Positions 17,227 to 26,890 of a stretch of DNA of 64,000 nucleotides are shown here, piece by piece; the stretch's first letter is position 1; every line of letters starts with the position of its first letter. The notes under the pieces are model-generated. The model was not told where the DNA came from. It was given only the letters and a program-made list of their open reading frames with translations, and ran no database searches. A program made the position numbers and the translations under genes. The DNA lies in NCBI RefSeq assembly GCF_019857205.1, contig NZ_JAHWXO010000003.1, positions 124,001 to 188,000 of the forward strand, given 5' to 3'. Origin of the DNA: Qipengyuania pacifica. Lineage in GTDB: Bacteria > Pseudomonadota > Alphaproteobacteria > Sphingomonadales > Sphingomonadaceae.

Positions 17227-17249
17227 GCCCGCGAAATCCCAGTGCGGGC
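17227..17249 (-). repeat. Small hairpin between cpaA and cpaB
   Basis: GCCCGC at 17227-17232 pairs with GCGGGC at 17244-17249 around an 11-base loop. It lies in the 91-bp gap between the cpaA stop and the cpaB start. It has no adjacent T-run, so it is not an obvious terminator; it may affect mRNA processing or stability. Confidence 0.3.
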
Positions 17250-17295
17250 AAGTATGGTTTCAAGCTTTACGGGCGAATTGGTTAAAATCGCGTTG

Positions 17296-18012
17296 TCAGC
17301 CCGCGGCTATCGCGCCGACCGGCCGGAACATCTGGCCGCTTGCCATTACCCACAGAGCGGCGAGCGAAATGGCGGGACCGTAAGGGACCCATAAATCGCG
17401 ATCGTGCCGCCGGATGATGCGGATCGAACCAAGCGTTACGACAAGCAGGATGATGAAGGGTGCCAGCATCAGGCCGATAACCGCGATAGGGCTGGTCGTT
17501 ACGGAGCCGAGCAGATCGGCCGGAACTGAAAGGCGTGGTCCACCCAGAACGGCGCTTGCGAACAACGCAGCAATGGCCGTGCCCAGACCCAACAGTATGG
17601 CATCGCGCAAAGGGCGTGTCCGGACGGTCGTGGAATGGGCTACGCGCCAGGCGCCAATCGCCATGGTCAGCACCCAGCCGAGCATCGCCATGGCAACCAG
17701 CAGCAGAGTGAACTGCGAGGGCGGCACCCACAATGCGAGCGCCGAGAGCAGCTTCACATCGCCGCCGCCCATCTGACGGATAGCGAACAATATGCAGCAC
17801 ACGGCGAACACAATGGCGGCCAAACCGATCTGAAGGGCGACGCCCGGCCAGAGCGGCAAACCAGTCGATAGCCAGAATACCGGCGCGCCCAAGGCGACCG
17901 CCATCGTCAGCCGGTTGCTGATCGTACGGCTCTTCAGATCCGTTACGATTACCCAGAGCAGTGCGATTGCCAATCCGGCGAGCAATACGTAGGTGGAAAT
18001 TTCGCTTTGCAT
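17296..18012 (-). CDS. cpaA: Prepilin peptidase of the CpaA/TadV (A24) family
   Basis: The 238-residue inner-membrane aspartic protease cleaves the leader of Flp prepilins. The two catalytic Asp are visible: one near residue 26 in 'VTDLKSRTISN' and one in 'GGGDVKLLSAL' near 84. Six or more membrane helices fill the rest. There is no N-terminal CxxC methylase domain, as expected for the CpaA type. At 238 residues it is longer than the usual 160-180, because of an extra segment of about 70 residues between the GGGD helix and the closing 'VPYGPAISLAALWV' helix. It is first in the minus-strand pilus operon. Confidence 0.9.
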   Translation of the reverse strand: MQSEISTYVLLAGLAIALLWVIVTDLKSRTISNRLTMAVALGAPVFWLSTGLPLWPGVALQIGLAAIVFAVCCILFAIRQMGGGDVKLLSALALWVPPSQFTLLLVAMAMLGWVLTMAIGAWRVAHSTTVRTRPLRDAILLGLGTAIAALFASAVLGGPRLSVPADLLGSVTTSPIAVIGLMLAPFIILLVVTLGSIRIIRRHDRDLWVPYGPAISLAALWVMASGQMFRPVGAIAAG

Positions 18013-18097
18013 GTCGCCCCCGAGGCTTTCTTCGGGCCCGGTGCTACAGGAACGTGCTTACCAAACAGTAACCATACGAGGATGTCCGGTCACCGTT

Positions 18098-19063
18098 ATG
18101 CAGGCAGAAAGGCAATCCATCAATCGGCGCGCGATACCGGCCGGGGCCGTAGAAAGCAGGTTTGCGTTAGCGGATGGCCATGAAATCCGCCGGATCGATT
18201 TACCGGCCGAGGATGGGGGCAAGCGCGGGTCGATCCTTTTCATGCCCGGCCGCGGCGACTTCTACGAAAAGTATCTGGAAACCCTCGTCGAGTGGAGTCG
18301 CGCTGGCTGGCACGTGACCGCGGCGGACTGGCGCGGGCAGGCTGGATCGGGGCGTTTGGGCGATGATGCAATCACAGGACATATCGGGGACTTTTGCGAC
18401 TGGGTCGATGACCTGGCCTTTCTCTGGAAGACTTGGAAAACAGAGACGCGCGGGCCGCATATAGTCGTGGGCCACTCGATGGGGGGGCACCTCGTCACGC
18501 GTGCGCTGGTGGATGGAGAGATCGATCCCGACGCAGCGATACTCAGCGCGCCGATGCTCGGCATGTCGGGGCCTCCGCTGCCGTTGGGGGTATCGCACTT
18601 CGTCGCTTGGTTCATGACCAAGATCGGCAAGCCCACGCGGCCCGCATGGAAGTGGAGCGAGAAACCCGGCGAAATGCCGGCGAATCGCTCCGACCTGCTG
18701 ACACACGATGCCGGTCGGTATGCGGACGAATTATGGTGGCGGGAGAGGCGACCCGAACTGGTCATGGGGCCGGGAAGCTGGGGCTGGGTCGAGCGGGCCT
18801 ATGCCTCGACGCGCCAGTTGGAAAAGCGCGGCGCGATGGAGAACGTGGAGGTGCCTGTCCTCATCGTCAGCACATCTGCAGACAAGCTCGTTCGTCATCC
18901 GTCCGCGGTGCGCGCCGCACAGCGATTTCCCAATGGAGAGTTGCTGGCGTTCGGCACTGAGGCGCGTCACGAAATCCTGCGGGAAGTTCAGCCCGTACGA
19001 GGGCGTGCGCTGGCAGGGATCGCCGAATTTCTCGACCAGGTGGCCCCGCCAGAGGTCTCGTGA
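18098..19063 (+). CDS. Alpha/beta hydrolase, lysophospholipase-like (Hydrolase_4)
   Basis: The 321-residue protein has the serine hydrolase fold of monoacylglycerol lipase and lysophospholipase L2 (PldB) relatives. 'GSILFMPGRGDFYEKY' takes the place of the family 'HG' oxyanion region, 'DWRGQAGSGR' follows, and the nucleophile elbow is 'VVGHSMGGHLV' near residue 125. The acid 'SADKLV' and a C-terminal 'EARHEIL' supply Asp and His. A cytoplasmic lipid esterase is likely, though the substrate is open. I start it at the ATG at 18098; the longer in-frame reading upstream overlaps the divergent cpaA. Its stop overlaps the next start as GTGA. Confidence 0.88.
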   Translation: MQAERQSINRRAIPAGAVESRFALADGHEIRRIDLPAEDGGKRGSILFMPGRGDFYEKYLETLVEWSRAGWHVTAADWRGQAGSGRLGDDAITGHIGDFCDWVDDLAFLWKTWKTETRGPHIVVGHSMGGHLVTRALVDGEIDPDAAILSAPMLGMSGPPLPLGVSHFVAWFMTKIGKPTRPAWKWSEKPGEMPANRSDLLTHDAGRYADELWWRERRPELVMGPGSWGWVERAYASTRQLEKRGAMENVEVPVLIVSTSADKLVRHPSAVRAAQRFPNGELLAFGTEARHEILREVQPVRGRALAGIAEFLDQVAPPEVS

Positions 19064-20160
19064 GCACATACGATTTCGCATTGATCGGCGCCGGGATTGC
19101 AGGTGCCAGCCTGGCTGCCGAACTCTCGCTAGGCGGTGCACGCGTGCTGCTGCTGGAAGCGGAGGACCGGCCGGGATATCATGCCACGGGGCGTTCTGCT
19201 GCATTCTGGGAGGAGTGTTACGGCGGCCCGGACATCGTTCCCCTCACGCTGGCATCCGGGGAATATCTGCGCAGCGGCGGCTTTCTGCAGCAACGGGGGG
19301 CGTTGTACGTTGCGCGCGAAGAGGATGCGGCACTTGTCGGTGATTTTCTCGAGCGGTTCCAAGCAACAGGGGCGGTGCTAGAGCGGCTGGGGGCCGCCGA
19401 GGTGCAACGCCACGTTCCGGGGATTCGCCCGGCATGGTCGGCTGCGGTTTGGGAACCGGCCTGCGCCGATATCGATGTAGCAGCGCTTCACGCCCATTAC
19501 CTTCGACAAGCGCTCGATACCGGCGTGAACCTGCAATGCCGGGCGCGGGTCACCGGTCTCCAGCGGATATCGGGGTGCTGGCGTATCACCGATGTCAGCG
19601 GGGAAGAATATCGCGCCGATTGCGTGGTAAACACTGCCGGGGCCTGGGCAGACGGGCTGGCTGCGATGGCGGGAGCGCGGCAAGCGGGAATTACGCCCTA
19701 TCGTCGTACGGTGGCCCAGCTTCGTCTGGGCACAAACGTGCCGGAAGATTTACCTCTCGTGCTCGATATTGAGGGTAAGTTCTATTTCAAGCCCGAAGCG
19801 GGAGGGCGGCTCTGGGTGAGTCCCCAAGACGAAGAACCGAGCGTGCCTTGCGATGCGGCACCTGAGGAATTGGCCGTTGCTCAAGCGATTGCGCGGCTTG
19901 AACAAGTGGTCGACTGGCAAATCGAGGCGGTCGAGCACAAGTGGGCTGGCTTGCGCAGTTTTGCCGCCGACCGCAGGCCGGTTTACGGATTCGACCCGAA
20001 GATCGACGGATTCGCGTGGTTCGCGGGGCAAGGTGGCTTCGGGATACAAACGTCCCCCGCTGCGGCACGGTTAACGCGGCAATTGTTGCTGGGCGAAGGC
20101 AGGGACGAGATGACAGCCGATCTCAATGCCGATCTTTACTCGCCTGATCGCTTCGGCTGA
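19060..20160 (+). CDS. FAD-dependent amine/amino-acid oxidoreductase (DAO family)
   Basis: A 366-residue flavoprotein. The dinucleotide-binding motif 'LIGAGIAGASLAAEL' sits at residues 8-22, with 'LLLEAEDRPGYHATGRSAAFW' just after, a pattern close to D-arginine dehydrogenase (DauA). Near the C-terminus 'GFAWFAGQGGFGIQTSPAAARL' closes the FAD site. Such enzymes oxidise D-amino acids or secondary amines and pass electrons to quinones or oxygen. The GTG start at 19060 overlaps the stop of the hydrolase gene, so the two are translated as a pair, although no pathway links them obviously. It converges on rnhA with 13 bases between the stops. Confidence 0.9.
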   Translation: MSTYDFALIGAGIAGASLAAELSLGGARVLLLEAEDRPGYHATGRSAAFWEECYGGPDIVPLTLASGEYLRSGGFLQQRGALYVAREEDAALVGDFLERFQATGAVLERLGAAEVQRHVPGIRPAWSAAVWEPACADIDVAALHAHYLRQALDTGVNLQCRARVTGLQRISGCWRITDVSGEEYRADCVVNTAGAWADGLAAMAGARQAGITPYRRTVAQLRLGTNVPEDLPLVLDIEGKFYFKPEAGGRLWVSPQDEEPSVPCDAAPEELAVAQAIARLEQVVDWQIEAVEHKWAGLRSFAADRRPVYGFDPKIDGFAWFAGQGGFGIQTSPAAARLTRQLLLGEGRDEMTADLNADLYSPDRFG

Positions 20161-20173
20161 ACTTCTTACGAGC

Positions 20174-20617
20174 TTAGTTCCGCCCGGCTATCCGATCGGC
20201 CTCGTCACTTGCCAGGCGATCGACCCGGTCATTTTCTACGTGACCGGAATGGCCCTTGACCCAGTGCCAATCCACCTTGTGCCGCGCGGTCAAGTCGATC
20301 AGTTCATGCCATAGTTCGGCATTACGAACCGGCTTCTTGCTGGCGTTGACCCAGCCGCGTTTCTTCCAGCCGTGCACCCACTTCGTAATACCATCGATCA
20401 GATACTTGCTGTCGGTATAGAGATCGACCTCGCACGGTTCGATGAGAGCACTCAGGCCCTTGATCGCAGCCGTCATCTCCATGCGGTTGTTGGTCGTATC
20501 GGCTTCGCTTCCCGACAGTTCCTTTTCATGCGCCCCCATGCGCAGGAGCGCGCCCCAACCGCCGGGCCCGGGGTTTCCCTTGCAGGCTCCGTCGGTAAAA
20601 AGTTCGACTTTCTTCAT
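20174..20617 (-). CDS. rnhA: Ribonuclease HI
   Basis: The 147-residue enzyme degrades the RNA strand of RNA-DNA hybrids, for example R-loops and primers. The four carboxylates are in place: Asp9 ('[17 protein letters not shown]'), Glu47 ('RMEMTA'), Asp69 ('YTDSKYL') and Asp133 ('RVDRLA'); the active-site His is in 'KGHSGH'. The basic handle '[11 protein letters not shown]' is also present. I start it at the ATG at 20617, which overlaps the thrB stop as ATGA, and reject the longer in-frame reading into thrB. It is the last gene of the ispH-thrB-rnhA unit. Confidence 0.96.
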   Translation of the reverse strand: MKKVELFTDGACKGNPGPGGWGALLRMGAHEKELSGSEADTTNNRMEMTAAIKGLSALIEPCEVDLYTDSKYLIDGITKWVHGWKKRGWVNASKKPVRNAELWHELIDLTARHKVDWHWVKGHSGHVENDRVDRLASDEADRIAGRN

Positions 20618-21570
20618 GAGAACGCGCTCTGCCCCTTGTCGCGATAGAATTCCAGTCGATGCACGAAATCCATCGGGTCCTTGCGGCGGACGAGGGCGTC
20701 GGCAGGCGTGTCCAGCCAATCCTGGGCGCGGCTGGCAATAAAGCGCAGGCAAGCTCCCTGCGCGAGCAACGGCAGGTGATCGCGCTCGCTCTTATTCAAG
20801 GGCCGGACCGAATCGTACCCTTCTACCAGCGCAGCGCCGAGCGCCTGGTTCAGGTGCATGCCCGACCGATCAAAACACCAGGCCGCATGCGTAACTGCAA
20901 GATCGTAGGCCATCGCGCCGGTGCAAGCGAAATAGAAATCGATCATGCCCGTGACCCGGTCACCCAGCATCAGCACATTGTCGGGAAACAGGTCCGAATG
21001 AATAATGGAAAGCGGCAGATCGTTGGGCCAGTTTCGCGCGATGCCAGTGGCGACATCGAGGATGTCGGGAAGACTGGGGTCTATCGAAGCGAGCGCATCG
21101 GCGCCGCACTCATGCAGGATGGCTGAGGTCTGTTGGGGGCCGAGATCGTTCGGCCGGCTCATCGCGAAACTCCCGGCGGCGAGATGTATCTGAGCGAGTG
21201 CGGAACCGACCGCGCGCGCCTGGTCGGGATCGGGAGTGGTCGGCGACACGCCGGGGAGAAATTCAATCAGCGCTGCGGCTTTTTCACCCACCATGCGGAA
21301 AGGCGCTCCGCTACGATCATGTATGGTGCGCGGCACGGGGCAGCCCGCTTCGGACAGGTGGTCCAGCAGGGCGAGAAAAAACGGCAGATCGGCTAGTTCG
21401 ATCCGGCGTTCATACATCGTCAGAATATAACGTGCCTGGGTCGTTTCGATCAGCCAGTTCGAATTCGAAACGCCTTCGGCAATACCTTTGGCCGAAACCA
21501 GTCGACCGGCATCGTATTCCGCGATCAGGCGCGCCAGGTCCTCGGCGCCCAGATGGGTGTAGACCGCCAC
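20614..21570 (-). CDS. thrB: Homoserine kinase (ThrB, phosphotransferase-fold type)
   Basis: The 318-residue protein belongs to the aminoglycoside-phosphotransferase-like homoserine kinases found in proteobacteria, not the GHMP type of E. coli. '[11 protein letters not shown]' near residue 33, the catalytic '[12 protein letters not shown]' near 190 and '[19 protein letters not shown]' near 205 are the family motifs. It phosphorylates L-homoserine for threonine synthesis. Threonine ammonia-lyase, which uses the product, is elsewhere in this window (31600-32853). The stop overlaps the rnhA start as ATGA, and its start codon abuts the ispH stop with no gap. Confidence 0.94.
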   Translation of the reverse strand: MAVYTHLGAEDLARLIAEYDAGRLVSAKGIAEGVSNSNWLIETTQARYILTMYERRIELADLPFFLALLDHLSEAGCPVPRTIHDRSGAPFRMVGEKAAALIEFLPGVSPTTPDPDQARAVGSALAQIHLAAGSFAMSRPNDLGPQQTSAILHECGADALASIDPSLPDILDVATGIARNWPNDLPLSIIHSDLFPDNVLMLGDRVTGMIDFYFACTGAMAYDLAVTHAAWCFDRSGMHLNQALGAALVEGYDSVRPLNKSERDHLPLLAQGACLRFIASRAQDWLDTPADALVRRKDPMDFVHRLEFYRDKGQSAFS

Positions 21571-22554
21571 CTATTCGGTTAGCTGACGCGGCAGCTTGAA
21601 GATCATGTTTTCTTCAGCTGCCGTGACAATATCCTCTTCCACGGCGCGCCAGTCGGACAGCCGGTCGACGACTTCGCGAACCAGTTTTTCAGGTGCGGAT
21701 GCACCGGCCGTCAGCCCGACCGTACCGACGCCCTCCAGCCAGCTAGGGTCGATTTCATCGGCGCGCTGGATCAAACGGGCGTCAGTCCCCATCCTTTCCG
21801 ATACTTCGACCAGGCGAAGGGAATTGGAGGAATTCGGTGCGCCGATAACCAGTACCAGGTCGCAGCTTGCTGCAATCTGTTTAACGGCCGCCTGCCTGTT
21901 GCTTGTCGCGTAGCAGATGTCTTCTGCCTTCGGGGCGACGATCTGCGGGAAGCGTTCTTGCAGCGCGGCGATGATATCGTGGGTATCGTCGACCGAAAGG
22001 GTGGTCTGCGACAGATAGGACAAATTGTCTTCTGGTGTGAAATCGAGATCGGCAACGTCCTCGACCGTCTCGACCAGAGTGATCTGACCCGGCGGTACCT
22101 GGCCCATCGTCCCAATGACTTCGGGGTGTCCGGCATGCCCGATAAACAGGATGTGCTGGCCCTTTTCGACCTGCCGCTCCGCCTGCCGGTGAACCTTGCT
22201 GACGAGGGGACAGGTCGCATCGACATACAACATGTTGCGGCGTTCGGCTTCGGCAGGCACCGTCTTGGGGACGCCGTGAGCACTGAAGACCACCGGCGCA
22301 TCGTCGGGAACCTCGTCCAGCTCCTCGACAAATATGGCCCCCTTGGCCTTGAGACTGTCGACGACGTACTGATTGTGCACGATTTCGTGACGCACATAGA
22401 CGGGCGCGCCGAACTTGAGCAGCGCCCTCTCGACTATCTCGATCGCACGATCGACGCCGGCACAGAATCCGCGGGGCGCTGCGACAATGAGCTTCAAAGG
22501 CAGACGCGGATCGCGTCCGGGTATGGCAGGCGTGGATGGAAAGGGGGCGTTCAT
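21571..22554 (-). CDS. ispH: 4-hydroxy-3-methylbut-2-enyl diphosphate reductase
   Basis: IspH (327 residues) performs the last step of the MEP isoprenoid pathway and makes IPP and DMAPP with a 4Fe-4S cluster. The three cluster Cys are in '[13 protein letters not shown]' (near 30), '[11 protein letters not shown]' (near 113) and '[10 protein letters not shown]' (near 212). '[10 protein letters not shown]' and 'FSAHGVPK' carry the substrate-binding His residues. '[13 protein letters not shown]' closes the site. It is the first gene of a minus-strand group with thrB and rnhA and is divergent from the lipoprotein gene at 22651. Confidence 0.97.
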   Translation of the reverse strand: MNAPFPSTPAIPGRDPRLPLKLIVAAPRGFCAGVDRAIEIVERALLKFGAPVYVRHEIVHNQYVVDSLKAKGAIFVEELDEVPDDAPVVFSAHGVPKTVPAEAERRNMLYVDATCPLVSKVHRQAERQVEKGQHILFIGHAGHPEVIGTMGQVPPGQITLVETVEDVADLDFTPEDNLSYLSQTTLSVDDTHDIIAALQERFPQIVAPKAEDICYATSNRQAAVKQIAASCDLVLVIGAPNSSNSLRLVEVSERMGTDARLIQRADEIDPSWLEGVGTVGLTAGASAPEKLVREVVDRLSDWRAVEEDIVTAAEENMIFKLPRQLTE

Positions 22555-22650
22555 GTCCCGCCCTCTAGCGCTTTCGTGCAGGCCAAGCTAGGGCAAGCGC
22601 AGTCCCGAGGGGCGACGAATTCGAATGACCGTAAAAGGGAAACTAGCCGC

Positions 22651-23304
22651 ATGACCATCCGTACCCGCCTTCTTCCCGCGCTCGCCTTGGGCCTAGCGTT
22701 GGCCGGATGCGCCAAGGAAGGGGACCTGGTGATCGATCAGGGTGTCGGCATTACCGCGGTGAGGAGTACCTGTCCTGCCATTGGGATTCCCGATTACACG
22801 GGCGATATCACGACGTTCCGTACTCCCGGTTCGACCACCAGCGCCGATTTGGACGTGACGGCAGCGATCACGAACCTGCGTTCGACCTGCAATGAAAGCG
22901 CAGATGATCGGGTTTACACCGAAGCGACCTTCGATGTCGTGGCACGTCGTACGGACACCAGTGGCAGCCGGACCGTTACTCTGCCCTATTTCTCCACCGT
23001 CCTGCGCGGCGGTTCTTCGGTTGTGACCAAGCGCATCGGCAGCGTGACCCTTCAGTTTGCCGATGGGCAGGAACGCGCTCAGGCACGCGGCACGGCTGGC
23101 GCTTATGTAAATCGCGCCGAAGCCACGCTTCCTGCTGAAATTCGCGACCAGATCACCCGCAAGCGCGAAGCTGGCGATCCCGACGCTGCGCTTGATCCAC
23201 TGGCCGATCCGACGGTGCGCGCTGCACTCCAGCGGGCTACCTTCGAACTGCTGGTGGGCTTCCAACTGACCGAAGATCAGCTGCGTTACAACGCGACGCG
23301 ATAG
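22651..23304 (+). CDS. Lipoprotein of unknown function
   Basis: The 217-residue protein starts with a lipoprotein signal peptide with lipobox LAGC (Cys near residue 19). I see no catalytic motif; the body is Thr/Arg/Ala-rich with predicted beta strands ('RVYTEATFDVVARRTDTSGS', 'VTLPYFSTVLRGGSSVVTKR') and a helical C-terminus. Two or three Cys ('STCPAIG', 'STCNESADDR') could form a disulfide. I recall similar exported proteins in sphingomonads, uncharacterised. The ATG at 22651 follows AAGGGA at about 13 bases. It precedes argS by 45 bases on the same strand and may be co-transcribed. Confidence 0.8.
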   Translation: MTIRTRLLPALALGLALAGCAKEGDLVIDQGVGITAVRSTCPAIGIPDYTGDITTFRTPGSTTSADLDVTAAITNLRSTCNESADDRVYTEATFDVVARRTDTSGSRTVTLPYFSTVLRGGSSVVTKRIGSVTLQFADGQERAQARGTAGAYVNRAEATLPAEIRDQITRKREAGDPDAALDPLADPTVRAALQRATFELLVGFQLTEDQLRYNATR

Positions 23305-23349
23305 TCGCTGCTATCTTGCCATTTCGCGTCGATAGGCTAGGCGCGCGCC

Positions 23350-25089
23350 ATGGCTGAAATGCAGACACTTCACGCGGCCTTCGCGGCCCGGATCGACGCG
23401 GTATTGGATGCTCTCGAAATGGAGGGCTCGCTGCCTGCCGACGCGGCACGCGGCAATGTTACCGTGGAACCGCCGCGAGACCCGTCCCATGGCGACCTCG
23501 CGACAAACGCGGCGATGGTTCTTGCCAAGCAGGCGAAAAGCAATCCGCGCGCATTGGCGGAAAAGATCGTTGAACACCTTCAGCGTGATCCGGCGATTGC
23601 CGAGGCAGAGATCGCAGGTCCCGGCTTCATCAACCTGCGGTTGGAAAGCGACGTATGGCGGCGCGAAATCCAGGCGATTGCGTCGCTGGGCGCCGGTTAT
23701 GGCAGGTCGGACATGGGCAAGGGCCTCACGGTCAACGTCGAATATGTTTCTGCAAACCCTACCGGCCCCATGCATATGGGTCACTGCCGCGGCGCGGTGG
23801 TTGGCGACGCGCTTTGCGGCCTGCTCGAATGGGCAGGTTATCGGGTCACCCGCGAATATTACGTCAACGATGCCGGCGGTCAGGTGGACGTGCTCGCCCG
23901 GTCCGCGCACCTGCGGTATCGGGAGGCATTGGGTGAAGAGATCGGGGATATCCCTGAAGGGCTCTATCCCGGCGACTATCTGAAGCCGGTCGGGGAACGA
24001 CTCGCACAGGAATTTGGCCCGGCGTACAGGGATGGTGATGAAAGCGAATGGCTCGCGCTGTTCCGCCAGCGTTCGGTCGCCGCGATGATGGAAATGATTC
24101 GCGAAGACCTGTCGCTTCTGGGCATTCACCACGACCTCTTTTCGTCGGAAGCAGAGTTGCAGGCGGCGAAGAAGCCCGAAGCAGCGGAAGCATGGCTGCG
24201 CGAACATGGTTTCGTCTACGATGGCGTGCTCGAGGCACCCAAGGGCAAGGCTCCGCCGGAGGATTGGGAACCTGTTGAACTACCTCTGTTCCGTTCGACA
24301 GAATTCGGCGATGATCAGGATCGCCCGATCAAGAAATCGAATGGGGCATGGACCTATTTCGGCGCCGATCTCGCCTATCACTTCCAGAAGGCGGAGAAGG
24401 CGGATGCGCTTATCGATATCTGGGGTGCGGACCACGCAGGCACCGTCAAGCGTATAAAGGCCGCAGTCGCAGCGCTCACCAAAGGCGCCGGGCGCGATGT
24501 GCCTTTCGACGTCAAGCTGGTGCAGATGGTCAAGCTCTTGCGCGACGGCGAACCGGTCAAGATGTCGAAGCGTTCGGGTACCTTCGTCACGCTGGCCGAT
24601 GTCGTCGACGAAGTGGGCAAGGACGTGGTGCGTTTTACCATGCTTACCCGCAAACCCGATGCGCAGATGGAATTCGATTTCGCCAAGGTCGTTGAGGCGT
24701 CCAAGGACAATCCGGTTTTTTATCTCCAATATGCCCATGCACGAATGCGCTCGACGCTGCGCAAGGCCGGGGTGGAGCCGGACGATGCGCATCTGGACCG
24801 GTTGGACGACAGCGAGTTGGCGCTGGTGCGCGAAGCGGCACAATTCCCGCGTGTGGTAGAAGCCGCCGCGAAGGCGCGCGAACCGCATCGCATCGCATTC
24901 TTCCTGGGCGATCTGGCTGCGGCCTTTCACAGCTTTTGGAATGCGGGTAATGACGATCCCTCGAAGCGGATCATTCAGGATAGCGATCCCGAATTGACCG
25001 CCGCGCGCCTGTTTCTGGTGGCGCAGGTCGGGCAGGTGATCCGCAACGGCCTCGCCATTCTGGGGGTCGAGGCGGTCGAGGAGATGTGA
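23350..25089 (+). CDS. argS: Arginyl-tRNA synthetase
   Basis: The 579-residue class I enzyme charges tRNA-Arg. The N-terminal ArgS domain carries '[19 protein letters not shown]' near residue 40. The HIGH-like motif is '[20 protein letters not shown]' near 133-152, '[17 protein letters not shown]' follows, and the KMSKS-like motif is '[12 protein letters not shown]' near 400. A DALR anticodon-binding domain occupies the C-terminus. The length matches the family. It begins a tightly spaced plus-strand run (SPOR protein, nagZ, scpA, scpB, tatA, tatB, tatC); the SPOR gene starts across or directly behind its stop. Confidence 0.97.
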   Translation: MAEMQTLHAAFAARIDAVLDALEMEGSLPADAARGNVTVEPPRDPSHGDLATNAAMVLAKQAKSNPRALAEKIVEHLQRDPAIAEAEIAGPGFINLRLESDVWRREIQAIASLGAGYGRSDMGKGLTVNVEYVSANPTGPMHMGHCRGAVVGDALCGLLEWAGYRVTREYYVNDAGGQVDVLARSAHLRYREALGEEIGDIPEGLYPGDYLKPVGERLAQEFGPAYRDGDESEWLALFRQRSVAAMMEMIREDLSLLGIHHDLFSSEAELQAAKKPEAAEAWLREHGFVYDGVLEAPKGKAPPEDWEPVELPLFRSTEFGDDQDRPIKKSNGAWTYFGADLAYHFQKAEKADALIDIWGADHAGTVKRIKAAVAALTKGAGRDVPFDVKLVQMVKLLRDGEPVKMSKRSGTFVTLADVVDEVGKDVVRFTMLTRKPDAQMEFDFAKVVEASKDNPVFYLQYAHARMRSTLRKAGVEPDDAHLDRLDDSELALVREAAQFPRVVEAAAKAREPHRIAFFLGDLAAAFHSFWNAGNDDPSKRIIQDSDPELTAARLFLVAQVGQVIRNGLAILGVEAVEEM

Positions 25090-25091
25090 GC

Positions 25092-25787
25092 ATGATGGGG
25101 TCCACGCCGTACGATACGGACGAAGATTGGGAGAGCGAGGACGAACTCGATCTCGCCGACGATGAGAGCCTGCCCTGGCTCGAGGCGGCGGACGATGAAG
25201 GCGATGCCGCGGGGTTCGATACGTCCAGGCTTATCATGCTCGGAACACTGGCGATTACATTGCTGGCCGCGGTGGTCGGCGGAATATGGTTCGTGACCAG
25301 TCAGGTTTCCAACGAGCCCGAGGCGGATGGCAGCCTGATCGAAGCGCCTGACGGACCGTACAAGACGAGACCCGAAAATCCCGGTGGCAAGACCTTCGCC
25401 GGAACGGGTGATACCAGTTTCGCCGTGGGCGAAGGGCAAACGCGTGAAGGCAAGCTGGCCGATCGGCCAGCTTCGGCACCGATGGACAGCGTGGCAGCGA
25501 GCCCATCCATCGCATCCACGGTCAGTGAGCCGCCGGTCGAAACGACGCAGTCTTCCGCAGGGGCTGTCCAGGTCGGTGCTTTCCCGCGGCGCGAGGACGC
25601 GGAAGCTGCATGGTCTAACCTTATCCGCCAGACGGAGGCGTTGAATGGAGTGCGGCATCGCGTCGTCGAAGCGCAGGTCGATATCGGGCGAGTTTTCCGG
25701 TTGCAGGCTATGACCGGCGACCGCGCCGCCGCCAACAGGCTATGCAACGCACTGAAGGCTGATGGGCTGGCATGCTTCGTCAAATAG
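25092..25787 (+). CDS. SPOR-domain membrane protein
   Basis: The 231-residue protein has an acidic cytoplasmic N-terminus ('DTDEDWESEDELDLADD'), one membrane segment near residues 45-68 ('LIMLGTLAITLLAAVVGGIW'), a Pro/Ser/Thr-rich linker, and a C-terminal SPOR domain from about 155 ('AVQVGAFPRREDAEAAWSNL' to 'ADGLACFVK'). SPOR domains bind glycan strands stripped of stem peptides and gather at the division septum. The neighbour nagZ, a muropeptide-recycling enzyme, fits a cell-wall role. GAGGAG at 25078-25083 is 8 bases before the ATG at 25092; a GTG at 25086 overlapping the argS stop is the alternative start. Confidence 0.9.
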   Translation: MMGSTPYDTDEDWESEDELDLADDESLPWLEAADDEGDAAGFDTSRLIMLGTLAITLLAAVVGGIWFVTSQVSNEPEADGSLIEAPDGPYKTRPENPGGKTFAGTGDTSFAVGEGQTREGKLADRPASAPMDSVAASPSIASTVSEPPVETTQSSAGAVQVGAFPRREDAEAAWSNLIRQTEALNGVRHRVVEAQVDIGRVFRLQAMTGDRAAANRLCNALKADGLACFVK

Positions 25788-25867
25788 GCGCGCAGTAAGG
25801 CTCAATTTCCACACCCGCCGACGGCACCGATCTTGCGGGAAATCTGCAAAGGCCTCACTTTCCAGCC

Positions 25868-26890
25868 ATGACACCCGCCATCTTCGGCATTTCCGGCCTC
25901 GAATTGACGGCCGACGAACGCGCCTTCTTCAAGGATGCCGATCCCGCTGGATACATCCTTTTCGGGCGCAATTGCGACAGCAAGGATCAGTTGCGCAAGC
26001 TGACGGACGACCTTCGCGAAATTCATGGTCGCGAACGATTGATCGTCTCGATCGATCAGGAAGGCGGGCGGGTCGCCCGGATGAAGCCGCCGGTATGGCA
26101 ACGCTATCCTGCAGGAGAGGCCTTCGCTGCGCTATGGAATGTCGCGCCGGCTTCCGCGATCGAGGCAGCGCGCGCGAATGCAGAAGCCATGGGCCGCGAA
26201 CTCGCAGAAATGGGAATTTCGGTCGATTACCATGCGCCCTTCGACGTGCGCCGGCCCGAGACCGACGATGTAATTGGCGACCGTGCTCTCGGGACCGAAC
26301 CGATGCAGGTGGCCGCACTCGGCCGGGCGGTGTTGGATGGATTGGGCCGGGCAGGTATCGTCGGGTGCCTGAAACATATGCCGGGCCACGGCCGTGCGAC
26401 CAGCGATTCGCACAAGGAACTTCCGCGCGTCGACGCCAGCGATGAGGAGCTCGATGTCGATATCGAGCCTTTTCGCACCTTGTCGTCGCACCCACTAGGC
26501 ATGAGCGCGCACATGGTGTTCGAAGCCTGGGACGCCGACCACCCGGCGACGTTGTCGGCAAAAGTTATTCGCGAGATCATTCGTGGCCGGATCGGTTTCG
26601 ATGGCCTGTTGCTAACCGACGATATCGACATGGAGGCGCTGGATGGGACCATCGTCGAGCGATCCATCCGCGCGCTCGATGCAGGATGCGATATCGTACT
26701 CAACTGCTGGGCCAAAATGGACGACCAGGTCGCGATAGCTGAAAGCGGCAAGGCCATGGGGCAGAAGACGATCGAACGGCTCGACCGGGTGCTCGCGGCA
26801 ATGCACGAACCAGATGATGGGCCGGATACGGCGGAATTGCTGGCGAATCGGGATACCTTGCTGGCTATCGCCCAAGAACAGCCGGCATGA
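25868..26890 (+). CDS. nagZ: Beta-N-acetylhexosaminidase NagZ (GH3)
   Basis: The 340-residue cytoplasmic GH3 enzyme removes N-acetylglucosamine from 1,6-anhydro-muropeptides during peptidoglycan recycling. The NagZ signature 'KHMPGHGRATSDSHKELP' near residue 172 supplies the catalytic His-Asp pair, and 'LLTDDIDMEAL' near 247 carries the nucleophile Asp. 'VSIDQEGGRVARM' near 60 binds sugar. The stop overlaps scpA as ATGA. The order nagZ-scpA-scpB-tatABC recurs in alphaproteobacteria, so synteny supports the call. Confidence 0.95.
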   Translation: MTPAIFGISGLELTADERAFFKDADPAGYILFGRNCDSKDQLRKLTDDLREIHGRERLIVSIDQEGGRVARMKPPVWQRYPAGEAFAALWNVAPASAIEAARANAEAMGRELAEMGISVDYHAPFDVRRPETDDVIGDRALGTEPMQVAALGRAVLDGLGRAGIVGCLKHMPGHGRATSDSHKELPRVDASDEELDVDIEPFRTLSSHPLGMSAHMVFEAWDADHPATLSAKVIREIIRGRIGFDGLLLTDDIDMEALDGTIVERSIRALDAGCDIVLNCWAKMDDQVAIAESGKAMGQKTIERLDRVLAAMHEPDDGPDTAELLANRDTLLAIAQEQPA

